From assembly GCF_000374105.1 (NCBI RefSeq), contig NZ_KB893650.1, positions 986,862 through 1,050,861 of the forward strand: a stretch of 64,000 nucleotides of DNA, written 5' to 3'. The stretch is from Kangiella aquimarina DSM 16071 (GTDB taxonomy: Bacteria; Pseudomonadota; Gammaproteobacteria; Enterobacterales; Kangiellaceae). This document shows positions 27,639-36,393 of this stretch, piece after piece. The notes under the pieces are model-generated. The model was given only the letters and a program-made list of their open reading frames with translations. It had not been told where the DNA came from and did not search any database. Every line of letters begins with the position of its first letter. The first letter of the stretch is position 1. The position numbers and the translations under genes are program-made.

Positions 27639-29708
27639 TTAGAAGTCGTTATCCGCAAAGTCATAATTTAGCTTAGACATAGGTTTCGATATGTAGTTAC
27701 CCGTTACAAAATCGACACCCAGTGGCCAAATTTGAGCTAATGACGAGGCTTCTTCCAGGTTAGTGATAATAGCCTTGGCTTCCACACTATGCGCGGCTTG
27801 GATTAAAGGTACGATCTTGTCGGTTCCCTGCTGCTTAAGAACTTCAATCATTTGGCCATCAAAGGCTACATAGTTAGGGCGAATTGATTGAATCAATTCA
27901 AGTTCATCTGCCTGTACACCTGATAAACAGAACCTAATACCATCTTTGTTGAAAATATCTCGTAATTCGATGGCTTTTTTTAGGTAAGTAGCTGCAAAGT
28001 GACTTTTCAGAGTCAATATTAGACTGTTGCTGTCTATACCAGCCTTTGCGATGCTTTGGCGAACCCAGCGACTGGCATCTTCGCGCAGCAGTGTATTAGG
28101 GTGAAGAGTCAGGAATAGCTTGGTTTGCTTACCTTCAGCCTTTTCTTTAGCAAGCATTTTTAAGCTGTGAGTAAAGGTGATTTTGTCGATATCGGCATCG
28201 ATACCAACCTTTTCAAAAATCGGGAATATATTTTTCCCTAAGCCCCATTTCCCATCCTGCATTTTGTAGCGGAAGTAGCAGATGTACTGTTGATCCGGAC
28301 TGCCCTGTAAGCTCATCATGGGCTGGTAGAAGAGGGTCATATGACCTTCATCTCTAGCCTGAACAAACTCATCGTAAAGTACTTTTTCTTCTTCAGTTAA
28401 TAAACTATCAATCGATGGGTTGAATAGCTCAAAACCATTACCACCAGCATCCTGAACCTTGTGGCTTACTGCTGTCGCATGCAATACCAACTTATCAGGA
28501 TCAAGATCATTATCGTGACAGGTAACACCGCCGATACTAAAGCTGATGTGTAGGGTTTGCTCTGACACTTCAAACAGGTGCGAGCCAATTTCCGCGAGAA
28601 GCTTTTTAGGTAATTCGCTTGGAGTAAGGCCTTTTTCTGACAGTATGACACCAAAGCTACTATCGCTAATTCTTGCTACAACAGAGCTATTGCTGATATG
28701 TGACTTCATCCAGTCGGCAATATCTTTCAGCAGGTCATCGCAGGCAGCAATCCCGTATTCAGAGCGGTATTTCGAGAACTTATCGATTTCGACCAGGTAG
28801 AGAACTGTGTTTGTTTTTGTGTCCCGTGACTTTTCGGTAATAGTTTTCAGCCTGCTCATGAAGGCTGGACGATTGAAAATACCGGTAACCTGATCAATCT
28901 CGCTGACTTCTTTAAGTTTTTTCAGTAATTCAGTTTGGTCGCTGACTTCACGCACGACTAGCTGAACACAATGCTCGTCATCGTAAATTGCGGAAGAGAC
29001 AATAAATTCGGCTTCGAAGATCTCTCCATTCGCATTCTTGCCTTTAAGAACTTGCTTAACTTCTTCGCCACTCTTAGCCTGATCTTTTAGAAGAGATTTG
29101 ATTTTGTCGGTATCATCAGAGTCAATCAAATCCATGATGGTCATAACAATAATGTCATCTTCTTCATAACCGAAGCGATCAAGGTATGTTGGGTTGGTAT
29201 AAATATGCATCCCATCATGGATATAGGCAATTGCATCTTTTGAGCTTTCAAGCAGTAACTGATTCCGTTTAGAGGTCTCTGAAACCATCTTAGTTGACTC
29301 AGCAACTTTTACTTCGGCATTGACTAATAATTGCTCACGTTTTATCAACAATGTCAGCAAATCTTTGGCACTACTTGGGATGCAGTCTTTAACGCCTTTT
29401 GCAATTGCGTCAAAACGCTGCTCTTCAGAGTAATTACTGCTCAGGAGAATTGCTGGCACTGATTGCTTCTGGGTTTTCAACAAAGTAAGAGCTTGCTGAA
29501 TGGGCAGGTTATCAAGCTCGTCAATGAATATAGCTTGTTGCCACTGTTTGTCGTCAATGGCAGCCTTGAGCTGCTCACTGTTGGCAACAACCTGGTGGCG
29601 AATAGGAAGCCCCTGATTTTTCAAATGGCTTGCAAGCTGCTCACTCTCATTGGCTGAGCTAGAGAAAATCAGGGTGTTTATTGGTGAATTATTGCTCTGT
29701 TTTTTCAT
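27639..29708 (-). CDS. fimX: FimX-like protein: degenerate REC-PAS-GGDEF-EAL
   Basis: A 689-aa protein, almost exactly the length of Pseudomonas FimX, and like it placed next to serB. Domains: degenerate receiver (about 12-125), PAS (about 150-258, DAIAYIHDGMHIYTNPTY), GGDEF-like (272-375) and EAL-like (about 440-685). The GGDEF signature is replaced by SDSSF (349-353), and the EAL glutamate site reads FRYKM, so neither cyclase nor phosphodiesterase activity is expected; FimX instead binds c-di-GMP through its EAL domain to steer type IV pilus assembly. ATG 29708 is used; a GTG lies one codon upstream (29711). Confidence 0.85.
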   Translation of the reverse strand: MKKQSNNSPINTLIFSSSANESEQLASHLKNQGLPIRHQVVANSEQLKAAIDDKQWQQAIFIDELDNLPIQQALTLLKTQKQSVPAILLSSNYSEEQRFDAIAKGVKDCIPSSAKDLLTLLIKREQLLVNAEVKVAESTKMVSETSKRNQLLLESSKDAIAYIHDGMHIYTNPTYLDRFGYEEDDIIVMTIMDLIDSDDTDKIKSLLKDQAKSGEEVKQVLKGKNANGEIFEAEFIVSSAIYDDEHCVQLVVREVSDQTELLKKLKEVSEIDQVTGIFNRPAFMSRLKTITEKSRDTKTNTVLYLVEIDKFSKYRSEYGIAACDDLLKDIADWMKSHISNSSVVARISDSSFGVILSEKGLTPSELPKKLLAEIGSHLFEVSEQTLHISFSIGGVTCHDNDLDPDKLVLHATAVSHKVQDAGGNGFELFNPSIDSLLTEEEKVLYDEFVQARDEGHMTLFYQPMMSLQGSPDQQYICYFRYKMQDGKWGLGKNIFPIFEKVGIDADIDKITFTHSLKMLAKEKAEGKQTKLFLTLHPNTLLREDASRWVRQSIAKAGIDSNSLILTLKSHFAATYLKKAIELRDIFNKDGIRFCLSGVQADELELIQSIRPNYVAFDGQMIEVLKQQGTDKIVPLIQAAHSVEAKAIITNLEEASSLAQIWPLGVDFVTGNYISKPMSKLNYDFADNDF

Positions 29709-29843
29709 CACAAATCGAGTTACCTTGAGGATCCCTTATGGTATCCGCTTTTTTTAGAAAATGATTTAACTGCCCCACAAATTTAACATTAACCTGGATT
29801 GTTTCCCAAGTCCCATGGAAATCTATTTTGGGATGTTTGTTAG

Positions 29844-31616
29844 CTAAAGTTTTTGTCGATAATGAAACTGAATAAAATTATCTGTTTCAATTACTTTGCG
29901 TGTTAGTTCTACCTTATACTCTTCTTCAGGAGTCATAATAGCGACTGTCTGGCCTGAGCGATAGCCAAGAGGTGGCAATATCAGGCTTGAATCAATACCT
30001 GCGTTAGGCATTTCAGGTAGCAGTAATCCGTTATGATGGTATGCCGGTTTTGCGTAATCCCAGTCAAGGGTTGCTCGAACAGGCATTGCTTCCGGAGAAA
30101 TCAGCTCTACTCCAATCAGGAACACATCATGGCCCTGCCAGCGATTCCAGCGGATAAGGCCAAGGTTATACATTTCCTTGCCGTTTTTGAAATTCTTTAC
30201 CGTCACCAGCTCATTAGTTTCTGCATATTGTGATGGTGCTTTTTCAAATGCCACACAGAATCCTGCCGGACTGACATCTTTGACGACACCGTTGATCCAC
30301 TCAAATTTGGCTCGTGTCTTTAATTCTTTATATGGGTGATCTTCTTTTTCTAGCTTGCGCTGATCAAATGTACGAGGCTTATAAATTGAGGCGAAGGCAT
30401 CTTCAGTAGTGCGTTTGTCTTGAATATCCATGCCCCTTGGACGAGATTGTTTCCAGACGAAACCGTGCTGGCTTTCTTCCTGCTGAAGTTGCAGAGACTC
30501 AACCTGAAAGGCCTTGGTTTTTTTCGTTGTTCCATAGAAACGGTCGTGCAGTGCCTTGCCGTCTTTTTCAACTAGAAAATGATGAGAGCCCGCTAAACCA
30601 ACTGCGACCTGCGTGCTTTCGTTTGAATTGATACGAATGAAATTCCGTGTTTTTACCGTATTCCAACTTTCTAGAACCTGTGCTTTTAAGTCTTCGTCCA
30701 GCGATATTTCTGCGGTTTTTTTGAATCTGGACAGGAAGCCGCTTCTTTTTTCCATCATGCTGTTTTCAAGCATGGCAATGGCCTGAGTTAAATCAATGCC
30801 AAATTTTTGCTGTGATTCATTCTCGATGGCGTTTGCTGGCTGTGGAGGGATTTCCGTTTCCGGTAAATAGGCAAACAGTGTATTGCTGTTGGTACCTGGT
30901 ACAAGTTCAATGTAGTTTGCCAAAACCTTTAATGACTCATAAACCGCACTGGCTTCGCCATGTTTCATCTGATATGGATTACAGATAGAGAGCGTCAAGT
31001 TGATAAGCAGTTGTTTCTTGACGCTTACGAGTGGCATTGATGATTTTTTAAGTCTATGCTCCAGAAAATCATTAGCCGAGGCCAACTTGAAAATGATATT
31101 TTGTTGACGCCAAATTTTGCCACCGACGGATTTATATAATTGATAGCGTTGTAGTTGTATTTCACCCAGATAGTGCAATGCATTCGCGCATGCCGCCGGA
31201 AGTATGGTCTTGTTATACTTTTCCAGTAGTTGTGGGTTTAAGTTAATGTCTTCAATGACTGCGTTAAAGCCAAACACAAGTTCAGACGCCAAAGCATGTA
31301 CCAGCTCAGAGGCAGATTGTAGTTTCTGTGAATATTTCAGCGGACTGTGAACATAGATCTCTGACAGGGAGTCAATTAAGGTTTCACAGGTTGGAACAAC
31401 CGCTTCAAGAATTTGTAGGCGTTCTTTAGGAGCTAAAGGTGATTGGTTGAGGTCATACAGATAATGGAAAATTTTGGAAGCTGTTTCACCCATGTCAGCA
31501 ATTGGCAGATTTTCCAACCAATGTTCTGCAGCTTTCACGCTGGCAGGAATATCCGCCACCATGGAATCGTTTCTGACTCGTACTGTGAGCCCCAATTGTC
31601 CTTGAGTTAAGGCCAC
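29844..31616 (-). CDS. Large PilZ-domain-like protein next to fimX
   Basis: A 590-aa soluble protein. The N-terminal 400 residues are helical with no named domain I recognise (LTVRVRNDSMVADIPASVKAAEHWLENLP is split here as two blocks). The C-terminal about 150 residues look like a PilZ beta barrel: KFEWINGVVKDVSPAGFCVAF, then RWNRWQGHDVFLIGVELISP. The canonical RxxxR and DxSxxG c-di-GMP motifs are only partly kept (DVSPAGF). It follows the same gene order as the serB-fimX-PilZ-like region of Pseudomonas. The start codon is GTG with AAGGAG upstream. It may act with the FimX-like protein in surface motility. Confidence 0.7.
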   Translation of the reverse strand: MALTQGQLGLTVRVRNDSMVADIPASVKAAEHWLENLPIADMGETASKIFHYLYDLNQSPLAPKERLQILEAVVPTCETLIDSLSEIYVHSPLKYSQKLQSASELVHALASELVFGFNAVIEDINLNPQLLEKYNKTILPAACANALHYLGEIQLQRYQLYKSVGGKIWRQQNIIFKLASANDFLEHRLKKSSMPLVSVKKQLLINLTLSICNPYQMKHGEASAVYESLKVLANYIELVPGTNSNTLFAYLPETEIPPQPANAIENESQQKFGIDLTQAIAMLENSMMEKRSGFLSRFKKTAEISLDEDLKAQVLESWNTVKTRNFIRINSNESTQVAVGLAGSHHFLVEKDGKALHDRFYGTTKKTKAFQVESLQLQQEESQHGFVWKQSRPRGMDIQDKRTTEDAFASIYKPRTFDQRKLEKEDHPYKELKTRAKFEWINGVVKDVSPAGFCVAFEKAPSQYAETNELVTVKNFKNGKEMYNLGLIRWNRWQGHDVFLIGVELISPEAMPVRATLDWDYAKPAYHHNGLLLPEMPNAGIDSSLILPPLGYRSGQTVAIMTPEEEYKVELTRKVIETDNFIQFHYRQKL

Positions 31617-31743
31617 TCCATTCTCCTTAGCCTGATACTAGGCAAACTAGTATTATTATCTTTAGAAGTTATTGCTTTTATATTAGCGAATAGGTGCAAT
31701 AAGCGCCAGTTTTATTTGTTACTAAGTCTTTGATTATTTAAAG

Positions 31744-32775
31744 CTAAAAACCTAGATCCAAAGGGCTTTTGCTGGCCTTTCCGGCTTCCTCGCGAACCAG
31801 TGTTGGAACCAGAAAACCGGCAACCTTTTGATGGAGTTCCTGCATAATGATTTTTGCCTGCCGATCCGATACCAGAAAATGATGTGCGCCACTGACTTTA
31901 TCCAGCTGATGCAGATAATAGGGCAATATATGGCTAGCAAACAGTTTTTCGCTAAGTTCGGCTAAGATCTGGCTGTTGTCGTTAATTTCTTTCAAAAGTA
32001 CACTTTGATTTAGGAGGCTGACTCCAGCTTTGTGGATTCTGGACATCGACCGGGAAAAAAGTTCATCAATTTCATTCGGGTGATTGATGTGTAAGACCAA
32101 AACAGTTTGCAGGCGGCTTTGAGTTACGGCGTCAATGAAGCCCTGCGTCACTCGCTGTGGAATGACCACCGGAAGCCGAGTATGGATTCTCAATCTGATA
32201 ACAGAAGATATTGAGCTTAGCTGCTGGATAAAATCATTGAGATAGGCATCACTGACGGCTAGAGGGTCGCCACCACTAAGAATGACTTCATTGATTTCAG
32301 GATGATCTCGCAGATAATCAAAAATTGCAGGCCATCCATCGCGCCCAGTCTGATGTTCCTCATAGGGAAACTCGCGGCGGAAGCAGTAGCGACAATTAAT
32401 AGCACAGGCCGTCGACAGCATGACCAGAACGCGTGATCGATATTTGTGAAGCAGGCCTGGAATATTAGATTTCTGCTCCTGTAAAGGATCAGAAACAAAA
32501 CCCTCCGCCGAATTGTTTTCCTCGTTCAAAGCCAGCACCTGACGTAACAGAGGATCGTTGGGGTTTCCAATTTCCATTCTATTTATGAATGGTGAAGGTA
32601 CTTTTTGAATAAAGCGGTGTTCATCAAGAATTGAATAGGGAAGTTGCTCAGGTGACAGCTCCAGCCGTGACAAGAGCTCAAAAGGAGAAGAAATCGCTCC
32701 TGCGAGCAACTTTTTCCACTCTCGCTCCTGCCAATATGAGTCATTTCGCGGTAGAATCTGCAAGTTTTGAATCAT
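31744..32775 (-). CDS. epmB: EF-P beta-lysylation protein EpmB (lysine 2,3-aminomutase)
   Basis: A 343-aa radical-SAM, PLP-dependent enzyme that converts (S)-alpha-lysine to (R)-beta-lysine for EF-P modification. The cluster motif CAINCRYCFRR, the ILSGGDPLA SAM motif and a PLP Lys region near HILPYYLHQLDKVSGAHHF are present. ATG 32775 begins the normal MIQNLQI N-terminus; a start at 32802 would overlap the efp leader. It is divergent from efp with 27 bp between start codons, so they share one regulatory region. Confidence 0.96.
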   Translation of the reverse strand: MIQNLQILPRNDSYWQEREWKKLLAGAISSPFELLSRLELSPEQLPYSILDEHRFIQKVPSPFINRMEIGNPNDPLLRQVLALNEENNSAEGFVSDPLQEQKSNIPGLLHKYRSRVLVMLSTACAINCRYCFRREFPYEEHQTGRDGWPAIFDYLRDHPEINEVILSGGDPLAVSDAYLNDFIQQLSSISSVIRLRIHTRLPVVIPQRVTQGFIDAVTQSRLQTVLVLHINHPNEIDELFSRSMSRIHKAGVSLLNQSVLLKEINDNSQILAELSEKLFASHILPYYLHQLDKVSGAHHFLVSDRQAKIIMQELHQKVAGFLVPTLVREEAGKASKSPLDLGF

Positions 32776-32802
32776 AAACCTAATTGAAATCCAGAGGAAC
32801 AC

Positions 32803-33366
32803 ATGGGAACAATTACCACTAACGACTTACGTAATGGTACAAAAATTATGCTAGACGGCGAGCCATGTACGGTTGTCGACAACCAGTTTGTCCGTCCAGG
32901 TAAAGGTCAAGCCTTCAGTAAAACTAAAGTATTATACTTGCTAACGGGCCGCACCGTCGAAAAAACTTTTAAATCAGGTGAAAGCATCGAAACTGCCGAT
33001 GTCATGGACACGGATATGGAATACCTCTACAACGATGGTGAATTCTGGTATTTCATGGATCCAAACACATTCGAACAGGTATCCGCCGATAAAAATGCCG
33101 TAGGCGACAAAGCCGTCTACTTGATCGAGCAAGACAAATGCCTGATCACCTTATGGAACGGTAACCCAATTGATGTTACTCCTCCAAACTTCGTAGTACT
33201 AGAAGTTACCGACACAGATCCAGGTCTTCGTGGTGATACATCAAGCGGTGGTTCAAAGCCAGCAACCATGCATACTGGCGCTGTGGTAAAAGTACCTTTG
33301 TTTGTCAATATTGGCGATAAACTGAAAATTGATACCAGGACTGGCGATTACGTTTCACGCGCCTAG
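32803..33366 (+). CDS. efp: Translation elongation factor P
   Basis: A 187-aa three-barrel protein that relieves ribosome stalling at polyproline. Lys34, the modification target, is in [30 protein letters not shown] and the C-terminal GDYVSRA are diagnostic. AGGAACAC precedes the ATG. Flanked by epmB and (after a 572-bp spacer) epmA, so the substrate and two modifying enzymes are grouped. Confidence 0.98.
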   Translation: MGTITTNDLRNGTKIMLDGEPCTVVDNQFVRPGKGQAFSKTKVLYLLTGRTVEKTFKSGESIETADVMDTDMEYLYNDGEFWYFMDPNTFEQVSADKNAVGDKAVYLIEQDKCLITLWNGNPIDVTPPNFVVLEVTDTDPGLRGDTSSGGSKPATMHTGAVVKVPLFVNIGDKLKIDTRTGDYVSRA

Positions 33367-33372
33367 CTTGTT

Positions 33373-33475
33373 AAATCCTCGCTATACTGCGTTACGCTGA
33401 TTTTTAAAGAAGGTCGTTTAGTCGATCTAAACTCCCCCCATTTAAAAATCTGCAAGCCTTGTCTAGCAAGAATTT
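33373..33475. repeat. 103-bp imperfect palindrome downstream of efp
   Basis: The outer arms AAATCCTCGCTATAC and GTCTAGCAAGAATTT, the middle arms GATTTTTAAA (33399-33408) and TTTAAAAATC (33441-33450), and the central GTTTAG-TCGAT-CTAAAC are all inverted repeats about the same centre. As RNA it would fold into a long interrupted hairpin; it resembles dispersed ERIC/REP-like elements and could end or stabilise the efp transcript. Confidence 0.7.
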
Positions 33476-33604
33476 CCCTGCGCTAGGTAGAAATGATTAG
33501 GTTAGAGAGTTTGTTGCCTAAATTTAGTTCCAAAGCTTAAATTTAGCACCAATAATCCCCTTATATTGAGCTAAGACACGTACAAAATATAGCAATCAAA
33601 ATCT

Positions 33605-33634
33605 GTGACCGAAGGAAATCCCTTTAGGGAGATG
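33605..33634. repeat. 30-bp repeat, copy 1
   Basis: GTGACCGAAGGAAATCCC at its start, matching 33659-33688 at 29 of 30 positions. The unit contains the palindrome ATCCCTTTAGGGAGAT. Start-to-start distance is 54 bp. Confidence 0.85.
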
Positions 33635-33658
33635 ATTTTGATAAGAATTTTCAGCAAA

Positions 33659-33688
33659 GTGACCGCAGGAAATCCCTTTAGGGAGATG
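33659..33688. repeat. 30-bp repeat, copy 2
   Basis: Second copy of the unit at 33605, differing by one base (C for A at position 8). A degenerate third unit, GCGACCGTAGGAAGTGCC, starts at 33798. Confidence 0.85.
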
Positions 33689-33938
33689 TGATGTAAATTC
33701 TGGTGCGTCAATTATTTTGGGAGTGGCGCAGGGAGTCACGCGAAGCGTGGCCTCAATATCGGGGTGTCGTTTCTTTTGGCTCCTTTTCTTTGGACAAGCG
33801 ACCGTAGGAAGTGCCTGTGGTGCAAAGAAAAGGATCTCGCCGAGGGGCGAAACACAAACAGAAGGCAAGTTCAAAAAGTAAATGAATGTCCCTTTTACCA
33901 AGAATGATTAGACCAAAAACATACCATCATATAACCCT

Positions 33939-34889
33939 ATGACCCACTGGAAACCCTCAGCATCACTACAAAACCTTAAGGCTCGCGCTGAATTGCTGGC
34001 GACAGTCAGAGCATTCTTTGCTGAGCGAAAGGTGCTAGAGGTCGATACTCCTTCCTTGTCGCATCATGGAGTTACTGATCGCTATATGCGTTCAATAACC
34101 GCTGAGGTTAGCTCCAATCAGCGCGGATTTCTGCAAACTTCCCCTGAATACGCCATGAAACGCATACTTGCAGCAGGTTCCGGTTCAATCTATCAAATAT
34201 GCAAAGCATTTCGCCAGGATGAGATGGGCGCCAAGCACAATCCCGAGTTCAGCATGCTTGAGTGGTATCGCGTTGGCTTTAATCATGTGCAGTTGATGGA
34301 TGAGGTGTATGAACTTATAGAGTTCGTGCTGGGGAAAAGGCAGCAAGAAAGGCTTTCCTATCAGCAGGTCTTTATTAAATTCCTTGGTATTGACCCCTTA
34401 TCCATTAATGATGAGGAGCTTGAGCAGTTTGCCCGTACAAATCTTGGTTTGCTTCCTGATGAGTTGGAACGGGATGATTATTTGAGCTTACTGTTTGAAG
34501 ATAAGATTGAACCCAAGCTAGGGTTGAATGACAGCGCCTGTTTTATCTACGACTATCCAGAGAGCCAGGCGGCTTTGGCTCGTATCTCAGAGACAGATTT
34601 GAGAGTTGCGCATCGTTTTGAGCTATACATCGAGGGGATAGAGCTGGCAAATGGCTTTTATGAACTGGCAGACAGTCAGCAACAGTTAAAGCGATTTGAG
34701 GCTGATAATCGATGGCGGGTAGAAAATAACTTGCCAGAAATAGCCATCGACCAACACTTTATTGAAGCGTTGGAACACGGGTTACCGGAGTGTTCCGGGG
34801 TGGCTTTAGGGCTCGATCGCCTGTTGATGATTAAGCTTGCAACCAACAATATTTGTGATGTTATCGCTTTTCCCTGGGATCGAGCCTAA
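33939..34889 (+). CDS. epmA: EF-P--(R)-beta-lysine ligase EpmA
   Basis: A 316-aa class II LysRS-like enzyme that attaches beta-lysine to Lys34 of EF-P. Class II motifs: FRQDEMGAKHNPEFSMLEWY (motif 2) and GVALGLDRLLMI (motif 3). It lacks the anticodon-binding domain, which separates it from LysS. It works with EpmB, encoded 1.2 kb upstream. Start codon ATG. Confidence 0.96.
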   Translation: MTHWKPSASLQNLKARAELLATVRAFFAERKVLEVDTPSLSHHGVTDRYMRSITAEVSSNQRGFLQTSPEYAMKRILAAGSGSIYQICKAFRQDEMGAKHNPEFSMLEWYRVGFNHVQLMDEVYELIEFVLGKRQQERLSYQQVFIKFLGIDPLSINDEELEQFARTNLGLLPDELERDDYLSLLFEDKIEPKLGLNDSACFIYDYPESQAALARISETDLRVAHRFELYIEGIELANGFYELADSQQQLKRFEADNRWRVENNLPEIAIDQHFIEALEHGLPECSGVALGLDRLLMIKLATNNICDVIAFPWDRA

Positions 34890-34896
34890 GAGACTT

Positions 34897-35256
34897 TTAA
34901 GCCGCTGAAGGAGCTTTGGTTAAAGCCTCACTTTTATTGCCTTCAATACGTCTTGCCTGAATCATTTTGTCGAAAGTTCGTCTGTCAGTAAGCCCGACAA
35001 AACGTCTTTTATCCCTCAGGCGCGCCATAAATAGAACATGATCCTGAGTCAAGTCTTCCAACATTCGCTCAGTTCGTTCGCCTACCCCAAGCATGGTAAC
35101 CATCTGTTTATTAACCCGATTGAATGACTCAAGTTGATTAATATTAACGGTTTCGCAGAGATAGTGATTGCTGTCGCCGGGGAGGGTGAAATTACGAAAT
35201 GAAAAGTGACCATTGCCGCTCGGGAAGTCACCAGCGAGGATCGTGATCTTAGACAT
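34897..35256 (-). CDS. Hypothetical protein (119 aa)
   Basis: An unrecognised soluble protein. It starts ITILAGDFPSGNGHFSFRNFTLPGD, has a mixed middle (VTMLGVGERTERMLEDL) and a basic segment ARLRDKRRFVGLTDRRTFDKMIQARR, then an Ala/Ser tail. No signal peptide or membrane helix. ATG start with AAGGAG upstream (from ACAAGGAGTTCTT on the minus strand). Convergent with epmA, 7 bp apart. The good ribosome site and protein-like composition support a real gene; no function can be given. Confidence 0.7.
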   Translation of the reverse strand: MSKITILAGDFPSGNGHFSFRNFTLPGDSNHYLCETVNINQLESFNRVNKQMVTMLGVGERTERMLEDLTQDHVLFMARLRDKRRFVGLTDRRTFDKMIQARRIEGNKSEALTKAPSAA

Positions 35257-35466
35257 AAGAACTCCTTGTTTCCTAAATCTTGCTGACTCTTGGGCTTTAC
35301 CTAAAAAGTCAGCGGTTTCCTAAACATCCTGTATCTCCTGAGTACAACTGTTTGATAAGCGACAGTTATAAGGATTGCTATTATTTCTACTTGAGAAAGG
35401 GTGAGTCGTCAACAATTGTTTAAAAAATACACAGAAAAGTGTGTTCCTTTTTACATTTTCAATGAC

Positions 35467-36369
35467 TTACTGCTGACGCCAGTTTTCTACTAAAGCTCTG
35501 GAAATGGAGTAGCGATAGGGAAGTATAAGCTCGTCATTGGCTATCAAATCGATAAGCTGTTGTCGCGAAAACCAGTCCGCGTGCTCCAGTTCCTGGTCTT
35601 TTAAGCGGATATTAGAGTGGGTGGCGTCTGCGGTGAATCCAGTCATTAATGATTGAGGAAAGGGCCAGGGTTGAGAGCCGAAATATTGGATATTGGTAAC
35701 TTCCAGTCCAACTTCTTCATCAGCCTCTCGCGCTACTGCTTGCTCAAGGCTTTCACCAGGTTCTACAAATCCTGCGATAACTGAGTAACGGTTCTCTGGC
35801 CAGCTGGCTTGCCGTCCCAGCAGAATTTTATCTTGAAAAGTGATAGCGCAAATTACCGCGGCATCAGTGCGAGGAAAATGTTCTTTAGCACAGTTGGGGT
35901 TACTGCACTGACGGACAAAACCGGCCAGCTTGGAATACGTTGTGTGGCCGCAATAGCCACAATATTGGTGAGTGTTATGCCAGTGCTCTATGCCAATCGC
36001 TACATTGGCCAAATAAGACTCAGTTTCATCCAGAATTGGAAACAGATCACGCAAGCCTCTAAGCTCGGTACCTGGAAACTGTTGGATGAACTGTTCTGGT
36101 TGAGCCAATCGATAACTGTAGAAATGATGAGGACTTGCATCTATGGTCACTTTTCCCAGGTAGATCAGATGCTTATCATGGATTTCATTAACCTGACTAT
36201 GCAGTTCATGCCACTTGAGCCAAAGTAAACCCTTATCTCCAGTGAGAAGTTTCTGGTGGTAAACAGGGAGAATGAAGCTATTGTCCTGGTTCGCCAGCGC
36301 CCGGAGTTCAGAGGGGTTAGCCCGTAATTCAGCCTGTCGATCGAGCTGGTCAAATTGAAGTGCAAACAT
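35467..36369 (-). CDS. nudC: NADH pyrophosphatase NudC
   Basis: A 300-aa Nudix enzyme that cleaves NAD(H) and removes NAD caps from RNA. The zinc ribbon CGYCGHTTYSKLAGFVRQCSNPNC (shown in parts: CGYCG and CSNPNC) precedes HFPRTDAAVICAI and the Nudix box GFVEPGESLEQAVAREADEE. The C-terminal SQPWPFPQSLMTGF is the NudC signature. The YeiH-type gene ends 24 bp upstream on the same strand. Confidence 0.95.
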   Translation of the reverse strand: MFALQFDQLDRQAELRANPSELRALANQDNSFILPVYHQKLLTGDKGLLWLKWHELHSQVNEIHDKHLIYLGKVTIDASPHHFYSYRLAQPEQFIQQFPGTELRGLRDLFPILDETESYLANVAIGIEHWHNTHQYCGYCGHTTYSKLAGFVRQCSNPNCAKEHFPRTDAAVICAITFQDKILLGRQASWPENRYSVIAGFVEPGESLEQAVAREADEEVGLEVTNIQYFGSQPWPFPQSLMTGFTADATHSNIRLKDQELEHADWFSRQQLIDLIANDELILPYRYSISRALVENWRQQ

Positions 36370-36393
36370 TCTATTTTTTCACCTAAGATTGGG

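Larger units (their letters stand above)
33367..33938. other. Gene-free spacer between efp and epmA with repeats
   Basis: A 572-bp stretch without a credible gene. It holds a 103-bp imperfect palindrome just after efp and two near-identical 30-bp repeats (33605, 33659) with a weaker third copy at 33798. A 101-codon minus-strand frame (33596-33901) runs over the repeats and translates them as HLPKGIS-x-GH twice; it looks like translated repeat DNA, not a gene. Confidence 0.6.

Noticed and set aside
33605-33823. Possible CRISPR array
   Set aside because: Only two good repeats, unequal spacing, internal palindromes different from CRISPR repeats, and no cas genes in the window.
33596-33901. 101-codon minus-strand reading frame between efp and epmA
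   Set aside because: It runs through the 30-bp repeats and its peptide merely repeats HLPKGIS-x-GH; no ribosome site or family resemblance.
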